From Halicephalobus mephisto (Eukaryota > Nematoda > Chromadorea > Rhabditida > Panagrolaimidae): a stretch of 64,000 nucleotides of DNA. The DNA is taken from assembly GCA_009193035.1 (NCBI GenBank), contig SWDT01000187.1, positions 156,987 through 220,986 of the forward strand, written 5' to 3'. Shown here piece after piece: positions 47,601 through 58,600 of this stretch (the first letter of the stretch is position 1; every line of letters begins with the position of its first letter). The notes under the pieces were generated by a model. The model worked only from the letters and a program-made list of their open reading frames with translations. It was not told the DNA's origin and made no database searches. Made by a program: the position numbers and the translations under genes.

Positions 47601-50600
47601 ATTCATTCTCAGAAATCAACTATCATCAATTAGATTTTTAATATTTTTAAAAAAATTATAAAAAGAATTCTCAAGACGAAATAGCCTGAGGCACAAGGAT
47701 CGAACTCGTCCCAATTTGCAGCAATGACGTCATTCAGAAGTCAAAACCAAAAAAATCAGAAATTTTAATTTATTAATTTTGTATCATTTACTACTCGAGT
47801 AAACCCAGCTATCACCCATCCAAAATCAATTCTAACTATCCCACAATAACTACCCTTCCAAAAAATACTCCCTTTGCTAATATATAATAATACATAACAT
47901 AAATAATAAATTTCAAAATAACTCACATGTTAATCCTTTTTGAAAATGCAATTGAAGCGTCAAATTATCCACAATCATTTCCAATTCTTTTGAATATTTT
48001 TCTTTAAAATCAGCATTTGAAGCCGCAAAAATCACTCCAACAAGAGCATCCACAAACGACTGTCTCATGATTTTTCTTTCTACTTTTTTAAATTTCTCCA
48101 AACTTCTGACATTAAATCCATTCAATTTTTCTTCACTTTTGTTCATGATAAAATTATTCAACAAAACAGAATAAGCCATGAAGTCGTCTTTCTGGCAGAA
48201 TCCTTGTCCACAATTGTCAAAACAAAACCTCACAAATCCAAGACACAAAGAAGCCGCTTCAGACCGTCCATTTTGGAAGTAACCTTTGTGAGTATTGTTC
48301 TCGTTTGTCAACGTCTGCCGAATAACACTCACATAATACGGCATAAGCGTATTCATAGAAATCTGAGCAACAAACGGCTTACTTGATGGAATGTCCTCTT
48401 CCATATTGTACTGAAATAAAAATTACTCATTGACAATGAAAAATATCGTACTCAAAGTAGTCTTTAAACAAATAGTTTTTTCTAAAGATAATACACCACA
48501 GTATTACAAGCAATTTTTCTGGATATCTTCTATCTTACAATATATATATATTCAGAATCAATTTTAAACACTAAACATTTTTTTAAAATAAGAAAATTTT
48601 ACAAACGTAAAAAACTACATTGAATTTCAAAATCAGTAGTTTTTTTTAAATTTTTTTCATATTGTACCATATATTTAGAATCTAATTTAAATCTCTATGG
48701 AACACTTTTTTAAATAACTAAATTCAACAAAAATGCAAAATTTGACATATCTGTCATTCCGAAAAACAAATTTCATAAATAATCAATTTCAAATAATTTT
48801 AACAATTTTTTTAAATTAAAAAAACACATACCATTCTTTCGAAAAATTGAGGATCAGGAAATTCAGAAACTTGTCCATCTGGTTGACCTGTCAATAAGTA
48901 ATCCAAAAAAACAGAATCTGCTCTTCTTCCACATCTTTCAAATTTAATATTTAATTTTATACTTTCGTCATTTAAATCTTCATTTAATTGAAATTTCTGA
49001 GTATCACACAAAATATTTCTGTTCATTGCCGACAATTTTCCAATTAATTTAACCGCTTGTTGAGCAAATGATTGATCGTTATGAGATACCATATTCCACA
49101 AATGTTCATGAAGTCTTTGAAAATTATTCCCAAAAAATTCTTTAATTTGTGTAGCTGTGTAGTTATCCAAACAAAGTTCAATCGTTCTCAATCCTTGAGG
49201 ATTAAACCAATTATTAAAATTTTGCAGGGAATTAATCGCCGGATCAACTAGCAACGGCATAAAAGGGATCAATGAGCTCAATCTAGCCGGAAGAGAAAGA
49301 CAAAGCTCAATTAACAAATCCTGGACGACTTCCGTTGAAAACGCATTTTGAGCTGACGAAAAAATTTGCAAAAATGTAGGAAACAATGGTAAAAACAATT
49401 TGTAAATCGGTTCACCTTGAACCATCCCGCATTGTCGAAAGAGAACTTTTATCAAATTCAAGGAACTCGGAGCTGAAAATTCATTATTTAAATAAAAAAT
49501 TCGGTTTTTTATGAAACTTTAACTTAAAATCAATATTTTCAAAATTCATTAATTTTCATAAAAATTTTTAAATAAACTATAACTTTTCAAATCTACTGTA
49601 ATTTCTCACAAGAAATCACTTTTTTAAACAAAATTATTATTTTTCAAATAAACTATAATTTTCCAAATCTACCGTAATTTCTCATAAAAAATCACTTTTT
49701 TAGACAAAATTGTTATTTTTCAAAGTAAAAATCACACCATTTTTAAAATTTCGTTTTTTGAATAAAAACCAATTTTTAATTTAAAAACTATTTTTTAATT
49801 AAGAAATTACCATAATCTCTCACAAAAAATTATTTTTTAAATATAAAACTTAAATTCAAAAAATCACTTACGAACAATACTGGCTGAAGCAACATTCTGG
49901 TCCGTTGATCTCAAAACAGATCTCAATCCTTTCGTCACAAATTCCAAAATAAACTTTTGAAACCTCGAAATAAAATCATAAGGATGAGGTTCCATAGGCA
50001 AAATATGAACCAAAAAATTCAACAAAGATTTGAATGCTTTTGCATGAACTCCACTGCTTTTCAAATAATCCTCATCATCTATGGCAAAAAACAGATCCAC
50101 ATTATCCATCATCACATCCAGAAATACAGTACATGCACATGGCATCAAGGAAGCATTACTTATCATCGTCATGAAAGCCGTGAAAATCGTCAAAGAAACT
50201 TGATTCCTTCTCAGAATATAAATCAAATGATTTTTCAGTATTTTTTCAAATACAGCCGGATGAATAAGGGAAAACTGAAAAAATAACAATACTGTAAAAA
50301 TCAAAAATCAACATTTTCATAAAATTTGGTCAATGTTAATTTCCAGAATCTTCATTTTCAATTTTTTTTGATTTTAAAAAATTCTAATGTTACTAAAAAG
50401 TAAAAATTCTCTACAAAACTGTTTTCATAAGATTTCCTTCAATTTGTAAAAAACTACAGTAGTCTACAGTTTCCATTTTGTGCAAAATTCGGGATGTTAT
50501 GTAATTTGAGTTATTTTTTTAAACATGTCCTACTTTGAATTTCGAGATTTTAAAATCAGGACTATAAAGTATAAACCCCGTCTCTGCCCCCGAGGGTCAC

Positions 50601-53539
50601 TCACTACTCATCAGAACTTGACTCACTTTCAACTACCACTACAGTAATCCCAAAAATATTTATTTTTGACTTTTAAAACTCACAATCTGGATAAACGCCT
50701 CCATGATGTCCTTGTCGTCATTGTAAGTCGCTATTTGTTTAACTTTACTGTTGTCGTCTTGAAAATTCGTCAAACTTCCCATTTCCAAAATTACTAAAAA
50801 ATCTCCAAAAATCCTATTCAAATACATCATATGCAAATTCGACGGTTGATTTGACTTAATATCATCATCCAAATGAAGTGCCATCATTAAAGTTTTCAAA
50901 GCAATTGCATAATTTTTCAATATCAATCTCACATCCATAGCATTGTATGGAAATTCTTCTGGTGATGTAAATGTTGAAAACGGTATTAAATTTTTACTTT
51001 TAGGTACATATACCTGAATAGGCAAAAATTTCGTTGTTTTTCTATCTAACCATAGCATTTTTTGTCTTGCATCCATCACAGAAAACGAAGATCCACAAAA
51101 AATTTCTTTGTTTTCTTTCACCAAACAAGGCACAGAATCCGGATTATTTTCTATCAAATTTTTTATAAATTTTCTTGCCGTTTTTACGTTATTTTGATTT
51201 TTTTCCACAAATTTTCCTGATTTAGCTTCTTGGATCAACTTTTCGGTAAATTTTTGCAATTTTTCTTTTGCAATTTTCTTGACAGCTACAGTATAAAAAT
51301 CATCTGAATCCTCTTCATCGCTGCTTTCTTCTTCAAATTTATCAATTACTGTAGTTTTATTTTTTATTCTGACTTCAGGAAGTGGACCATTTTCTTCCAG
51401 ATTCTTCTTCCATCCATGTTTCTTCACTCCTTGATAAAATTCTTCCAAAATTTTTTCTTTTTTCTCTTCAAATCCGTTGTTCAAATCCCCCATGTTCGCT
51501 TGCATCAAATATTCCTTCAAAGCCTTCTGAGTAAGAATATGGATTTTCTTCGTGATAACTTGAAACATGCCTTCATACATCACTCTGGCCGAGTCATACG
51601 TGTATCCCACCGACAACTGCGGAAATCTACTGTCTTCTGCCTTCTGACAAGCATCAATATAGCTCGAAATCAACTTTGCAAAAATCGATTGAATTGCCGG
51701 AGTCAAAGTATAATCCATACAATCCCGAATGGCAAATGTCAACAACCTAAATGCATTAAATTACAATATTACAAAATTAAAAAACTAATTTCTACAAAAC
51801 TACCATGACATAAATCCTTAGATATTCTTAAGAGTGAAATTATTTCAATTTTTAATTTTTGTTATTTCTTACTCTTATGATTTCCTACTCAATGATATTA
51901 ATACGAAAAGTCGAAGATTAACTCTTTGTGGAATTTCTTGAAATAAAATAAATAAGTGAAAAATTTCGGATGTTATGTAATTTGAGTTATTTTTTAAACA
52001 TGTCCTACTTTGAATTTCGAGATTTTAAAATCAGGACTATAAAGTATAAACCCCGTCTCTGCCCCCGAGGGTCACTCACTACTCATCAGAACTTGACTCA
52101 CTTTCAACTACCACTACAGTAACCCCCGAAAATATATATTTTTGATTTTTAAAACTCACAGTTGGAACGTAGACCAGTCTATGGAATTCCTTGCATTGTG
52201 GAATATATCAGCTTTCAACATGTAGAGTTCAGAACGCTGAACTGAAGTAATCACTGCTGGAGGACCGACAATTATCTCTTCGTAACAGAGTTCAGGAAGA
52301 ATATCTAACAATTCTACCCGGATATCTGGGGAATTCAGCATTTGCTTAATTAATTGAAGAACATCTTTTCTCGCCGACGCCGACGGAGTTCCAAGGTTCC
52401 TCAAAAGCGACCGAGTGCCTAAGGCTATGTCTTTCAAGTAGGGTCTTATTGCCGCGAGTACCGGTTGCGGTGGTGGCTGATTTTGATCCCTGGATTTCAT
52501 CAAAGCACTCAAGTACATCAAACATCTATATTGAGCGTCGTGGAAAGTCGAGAGAAATTCCGGATCACATTGACTTTTTGGCGGATCTACACTTAACAAA
52601 TTGGATAGAATCTTGATGTAATTCGGAAGCTCCTCGAACATGCGTTCTTTCATGAAAAATAAACAATAATGCTCCAGCGCCATCAGCTCGATAATCACTT
52701 TGATGGAATTCCTGGCTTTCGGGTAGAGAATCATCTTTGGGACTCTGACAGAAGTCTCGAAATGAATCACATCGACGAATCTGGCCAGACTGCCTTCGTC
52801 CGAATTTTCAGGGACGTTGAACTTTGAAAAGAAATAAGCCGGATTATCCTGATTGGAGTTGTTATACGTGGCTACGATGTTCTCCAACGCCTTCCTGAGG
52901 CTGTTGACGAGATGAATGATTCCCTCGTGTAACTGGACCTTCTGATTCTTCAGCATGTCTCCCACATACCGTAACATGATAACCGCCATCGGCTCGTTCT
53001 CTTCAGGAATCGTATTGTAAAACAGCTCTTCGAATTGCTTGGAACTAGCTTTGTACACATCGACAGGGACGAATCTGACGACGAACTCCAGTGCAAGTCG
53101 TCGTAATCTCTGGAAACGAACGTATTTCTAAAATTTCGAAATCGGACTTACATAAACCACAGTATTGTCCGCAAATGCTGATCTGTAACTGGTTACGATA
53201 GATCTGAATATCTCGACGGCACATTGGGCCATCAGAGAAGTCTGTTCCTTCATGTAGATGTCGTCATAGAGATCCTTCAATCCCTGAAGAAATTTAATTT
53301 AGAACTCACACGACCATAACATCCACTGAATACGGAGAACGTTTTACCTAAAAATTTGCAAAATTCCCTACCTCCATGGCTTTGAGTTTCATATTTGTCC
53401 GTTCAGTCTGATCCAGAACGATTCTTGTTTTTTCGTTGATCAAACTGCCGATGTCAGGCAAGTTCTGGGCCGGGACGAGCATCTGAGGCTGAGGAACCAT
53501 CTGTTGGTGGTCCGGTAACCGACCATTTGCTGAGATCAT
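35617..53539 (-). CDS. trr-1: TRRAP-family pseudokinase scaffold of histone acetyltransferase complexes
   Basis: Fifteen exons join in phase: 53539-53372, 53283-53152, 53109-52160, 51746-50684, 50274-49872, 49472-48832, 48410-47927, 47318-46630, 46237-45776, 45270-44467, 43979-42477, 42182-40116, 39113-37357, 37117-36075 and 35723-35617. The sum is 12,273 nt, about 4,090 residues, the usual size for nematode TRR-1. The N-terminal two thirds are helical HEAT-like repeats, including the conserved FGNYASGDFD. The FAT domain covers exons 12-13. The PI3K-like domain in exon 14 (FNSAIEKFYETNRRG, LPFKLDYCLTEFLDLSLDG, FVAMATCLVEKKFK) shows no catalytic or DFG-like aspartates, as in all TRRAPs. The FATC end is QAQDLENRMKEMQPSELPWI. 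TRRAP recruits NuA4/TIP60 and SAGA-type complexes in the nucleus. A 42-bp in-frame stretch in exon 9 (46177-46136) may be a further intron. Exons 1-3 use GC-ending codons, later ones AT-ending. Confidence 0.96.
44235..44454 (-). repeat. 220-bp block in trr-1 intron 10, copy A
   Basis: Matches the block at 47661-47880 at all but one of 220 positions by eye (T at about 44267 versus C). It lies 12 bp inside the splice donor of the intron. On the minus strand it contains GAGTTCGATCC, close to a polymerase III B box, and ends in TTTTT. It is not a tRNA. Confidence 0.9.
47661..47880 (-). repeat. 220-bp block in trr-1 intron 7, copy B
   Basis: The second copy of the block, in the intron between exons 7 and 8, same orientation, 46 bp inside the donor. 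Flanking intron sequence is unrelated to that of copy A, so only the block was copied. Confidence 0.9.
50490..50683 (-). repeat. About 190-bp block in trr-1 intron 4, copy A
   Basis: Near-identical to 51966-52159. It includes the splice donor (GTGAGTTTT on the minus strand), then CTCGGGGGCAGAGACGGGGT and CTACTTTGAATTTCGAGATT on the plus strand. It contains CTGATGA and, about 60 nt later, CTGA, the order of C and D boxes in a C/D snoRNA; a terminal stem is not obvious. Confidence 0.85.
51966..52159 (-). repeat. About 190-bp block in trr-1 intron 3, copy B
   Basis: The same block as in the neighbouring intron 4, again starting at the splice donor. Differences are concentrated in the first 40 bp after the donor; the core from the CTACAGTAA on is nearly unchanged. 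The upstream exon sequences are not related. Confidence 0.85.
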
Positions 53540-54665
53540 TGTGGAATTGGATCCCTAAAAACACATATCACATAATAAACATACTAACAAGACGAAAATT
53601 CATATATGGAACTCAAACCAGAACCGCGCCAAAACGATGAGTAAAAAAATGAAAATTCCTAAATCACACAAGACTAAAAAAATTTTCTCATATAAAATTC
53701 CCATGCAGAACTGTTATTTAAATAAAAATAAACAAATATAACGGAAATATGACATATAAAAATTTTTAAAAAACAAAAAAAAGGAACACTAAGATGCCTA
53801 AAAAAATTTAATTTTTTTACAATTTTAAATTTCAAAATTCATCGAAATTACACCCATAGGAATCCCCTATCGATGGCAGTGATTTTAAAATATTTAAAAA
53901 ATCCAAAATTTAAATTTCAAATTTCCCACAAATTTCCATCAACAGCTCCACAGAATGCAGGCCATTCATTCTTCCGCGCGAAACGTCCATTCGTCGCGTC
54001 CTCTTTACTCGCAACGTGCGGTTTGTTAAGCGTCAACCATTGCCCTTTGATTTTTGCCAACACACGATAATTTATAATTTACACCCAATTTTAGGATTTT
54101 TCAGTGTTTTTCGTTTTTATTAATCATTGTTATATTTACCAGAACGTGGTTGTATATGGATCTTTCATTTTTTAGAGCTAATTGTCGTATATTCTCGTCA
54201 ACCACTGTCCTCCTCACCACCACGCAATTGTTCATATATTTCCTTTGATTTTAGGGTTTTTTTACGTTTTTCACTTTTATTAAGCATTGTTACATTCACT
54301 AGAACGTGGTTTCATAGCTACTTTTCTAATTTTTAGGACTAATTGTCGTATATTTCCCTATTTTCGTTAACCACTGTCCTTGTCATCACGCGATTGTTCA
54401 TACATTTCCTTTCATTTAGAAATTTCTCAATGTGTTTCATTTGTATTAAGCATTGTTAAATTTACTAGAACGCGGTTGTACATCTACTTTTCTGATTTTT
54501 AGGACTAATTGTCGTATATTTCCCTATTTTCGTTAACCACTGTCCTTGTCATCACGCGATTGTCCATATATATTTCGAGTTTGTGCTGTCAATTGTCCAT
54601 TTCTCTAATTTTATGCAATCACCCTTTTCCCGAACTATATAACCACCTTTCAGTAGTACGAGTTA
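53540..54665. promoter_or_regulatory. Bidirectional promoter region between trr-1 and RER1, with tandem repeat
   Basis: The genes are head to head, 1.1 kb apart. 54070-54570 holds three units of about 160 bp, each with TTCATATATTTCCTTT or a variant, AAGCATTGTTA, CTAGAACGTGGTT or a variant, and GACTAATTGTCGTATATT. The AACCACTGTCC and CACGCGATTGT elements recur in the same order. A CpG-containing stretch (TTCCGCGCGAAACGTCC near 53972) may be a core promoter. Repeat units in a shared promoter could affect both genes, but this is inference. Confidence 0.5.
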
Positions 54666-55348
54666 ATGATGGAAGATGACATTCGTGATCAACCGAGCGC
54701 CGTATCCGTCTGTTGTGCTGCTATAGGAGTGGTGAGTTCTCCTTTTGTGTAGAAATCAGCCTAATCATGACCTTTCCAGAAGTACCAGTATTACCTCGAT
54801 AGGTTAACTCCATACACTACTATTCGATGGGTAATCGCGGTTTTCTTGATCTTCATCTTTATATGGCGAGTTCTTGCTCTTCAGGTTCGTCGACTATACG
54901 GTCTTTATATCGATTTTGCTCAAAAACGGAATTTCAGGGTTTCTACATTGTCTGTTATGCTCTATTCATTTATTACCTAAATCTCTTTCTTGCTTTTCTC
55001 ACTCCCAAAATCGACCCAGCTCTAAATTTTGACAGTGATGACGAAGACATGCCAAGTTTACCCCAGAAAGCCAGCGAGGAGTTCCGTCCATTTATGAGGA
55101 GGCTACCAGAATTCAAATTTTGGCATTCCGTCGCCAAATCCACACTGATCGCAATAACCTGCACGTTCTTCGAGGTGTTCGATGTGCCCGTCTTCTGGCC
55201 GATCCTCGTCATGTACTTCCTTGTCCTCTTCTTCTTAACGATGAAGCGTCAAATTATGCACATGATCCGGTACCGTTACATTCCCTTCACAACTGGTAAA
55301 CCAAAACCCAGAGGTAAAGACGATTCCGGACCCGTCGTACATGGATAA
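54666..55348 (+). CDS. rer-1: RER1, Golgi-to-ER retrieval receptor
   Basis: Three exons, 54666-54731, 54780-54884 and 54938-55348, join in phase and give 193 residues (human RER1 has 196). Family landmarks: KYQYYLDRLTPYTTIRWVIA before the first membrane pair, LNLFLAFLTPKIDPAL, an acidic loop, EEFRPFMRRLPEFKFWHSVA, a second membrane pair, and MKRQIMHMIRYRYIPFTTGK with a Lys-rich tail. RER1 is a four-helix membrane protein cycling between cis-Golgi and ER that returns unassembled membrane proteins to the ER. An extra Met (MM start) is present; either may be used. The short introns (48 and 53 bp) are typical of the window. It is transcribed away from trr-1 and ends 260 bp from the convergent anoctamin gene. 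Confidence 0.96.
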
Positions 55349-55609
55349 AACTTAGTCTTCTGGCCTTATCACCATCAAACTAATTTTAACTTATTGTAGA
55401 TGCCAAATTACAGACTAATTATTGATTTTATAATCTCGAAAAGAGACATTTTACTAAATAATCAAATTAATACCGGAATTGAACAATTTTTTGAGCAAAA
55501 TAACTGAGATATTTTTGAACATAGGAAACCGTTTTAAAATAATAATTTCTCAAAACTTAAGACATCTATTCTAGCACAAAATCAAAGGCAAGTAAGCATG
55601 GCAAGTTTA

Positions 55610-58600
55610 TTAAGAATCAATATTATTGGTTGATCCTTGAGTTGCTGTATGAAAAGAATCCATTGATGCATTCAATTTCGAATCCCTGTTGATTATAGCT
55701 TCAACTTCATCGGCAGAATCTTTTTTACCTTTCGTAGCTACATGAATAACAGCTCTAAATTTCGGTGTTGCTGGTGCATTGATATCTGATGTAGATCCTC
55801 TAGGACTTCTACTTCTTTGTGTAGACACATCAGATTTCCTACTATGTGTAGATAACTGACTAGGTCTTCTCATCAAATTCACAATTTTTTGTAATTCCGG
55901 CGGTGGAGCAAGTTTATCAAATCTTGCATTTGGTTGAAGAGCAACATCTTCATTATCTGCCGGTTTAGATGTATCAATAGCAGTATGCATACTATCCGGT
56001 TCATCATCCGTTGTTTGTCTTTGCAAAACTGCTTGTCTAGCCAAATATCTTTCTCTTTGAATTTGAGTAACAATTCTCGTAGGCACATCTGGAATAATAC
56101 AAGCAAATAACGCTTTAATTGAAAGAACAACATGTTCAAATATTAATACAAATGCCAATCTAAATACCATAATATTCCAAAAATGCGATGAATAACCATA
56201 ATTATCATCACAACTCACAGTTGAAATACTTTCATATCCACATGGCGGATTTCTAAAATCCCTATATCGACAATATTCAACATTACCATACATTCCATGA
56301 TTAATATTAATATCAGTCGCATTAAAGTAACTCAATGAAAATTCCACATATCCAGTCATATTTCCATTTCCAACAAAGAAAAAATAATAAGTTTTCGGAA
56401 TAAAATCACTCGTAAAAGCAATTACAAATGCATTACAAATAACAGCCAAATGACTCAAAATATCCAAAATCGTCATCCAAATACCAATATTTCTTCCTTG
56501 AGCTGGAACTGGTTTTCTTGCTGTTGCAATAAATTTATAAGCGTCCAATCTCATTTCCAAAACATTATTAATAAGAGCAAATAATGGAGCCAAAGGAAAT
56601 GCAGCCACAAAAAGAGTGATAAATCCGAATTGTATAACTAAAAATATCAAAAATTAAATTCGAAAATTCTATTAAAATATTGAATTTTTTAGAAAATAAT
56701 TTTGTAAAAATTTTAAAAATAATAAATTTGACTATTTTGTTGTTAAAAATTTTTTTATCAAAATCCTAAATTTCAAAAATAATTTTAAAAATAAATTTCT
56801 AGAATTTTAAAAAACTTCTAAATTATCATCCAAAAAAAGTAAAAGTTAAAAAACAGTAAAACAGTCAAATTTTTAACAAATCTGACTTAAATTTCATAAC
56901 AATTCTAAAATCCCATTTTTGCAATATTTCTAAAAATTTTTAAAAACCAATTTTAAAATTTTCCAACATTTTTAAAATTTTCTAAAAATCTGATTTAATT
57001 TTTACAGTATTTCTAAAATTTCACAATAATTCTAAAATTTTAAAATTTTCTAATATTTCTAAAATTCCACTTTTAAATTTTATAATAATTTTAAAGTTTT
57101 TAAATTTTACAATAATTCTAAAATTTTTAAATTTTCTAATAATTCTGAAATTTCCTTTTAAATTTTACAATAACTATAAACTTACCCATTTCCAAATACT
57201 CATTAAATAGCACATGTTCATCTGTCGCATTTAAAGCGTAATCTCTTTCACAAAAAGTAATATCTCCAATATTAGCTTCTACAACGTCCCGAGTTCTTTC
57301 ATGTTTTTCTCTCTTCTTTTTTTCACTTTTACTTTCAGGAAGTCTAAGATGCCATCTTCTAAACAAATTCATCACAACCGGAGAACATGTTTCCATAAAA
57401 GCATTAAAAAACTGTTTTCCACACATAATGATCAAAAGTTGAACCACAAGTTCAAACATACAACCAGCTGGATCGCATTCTTCCAATCTGTCTTTATCAA
57501 TTGTCGTTCTCATATCATGTGCTCTACTACCAGGAGTACCAGATATAGCTCCTTTAACAAAAGCAATGTAAAATAATGAAGAATAAAAATTAATGAATTG
57601 AAAAAGGAAAACCTTCAAAGTGTAGGAATTTTCAAATTCTGTTTGCGTTTTTGGACATTCCCAATCCGTCAATTTAAACGCAAGTTTGTTGTAAAACTGA
57701 AATAATCAATATTAAAAATCTCAATATTAAAAATCTCAATTTTAAAAATTCCAATTTTAAAAATCTCAATATTAAAAATCCCGATTTTATATATAATTTA
57801 GAAGAAAAACTTAAATTTCATATATAATTTCGAAAAATTCGAATTTCATATATAATTAATTTCGAAAATTTAAATTTTATATATAATTTCGAAAAATTCG
57901 AATTTCATATATAATTAATTTCAAATATAATTTTAACAATTCAAAAAACTTACGTAATTCATAATCAAGATAAAAATAAGATTAATTATCGCAGCTGTTA
58001 CTGAAGTAACAATCATAGCAAGTGTTTTGTCAAAACTCCCACCAATACTGTAAAAAGTGTACATCGCAACTTTCCTATAAATAATAACACCAAAAACCAG
58101 AGCAATAATCAAACATAAAAAAAACAAAACTGTAATACCACTTCCTGTAAATCTCAAAATTTTCTCAGTTAATGGCAAATACGGTTCTGCTATATGTGTT
58201 GCTGGATTAATTTTCAATTTTTTAATTCGAAATTGAAATTCAGGTCTCATAACTTCATCTTCTTGTTCATAATCATGAATACTCCATTTATATGCAATTT
58301 CCGAATGATATCTTTTCCATCCTTCCAAAAACAAAGTTGCCCAAATACTCATTATAGCCGCAAAAAATATAGTTGCCACATTATCAAATACATATGTTAA
58401 TTTAGAATATATACAACTATCATTTAATTCAATATAATCACAATGTTCATCACAACTTGGACAAATCAAATAATGTTTTCCTTTAGCTTCACATATTTCT
58501 TCTGTCGGAGTGTCCGAATTCATCGTTCCTAATCCAAATATAAAACACACTAATCCAATCACGCTTATGATGTACAGATATCTCGTGTAAAATCCCAACC

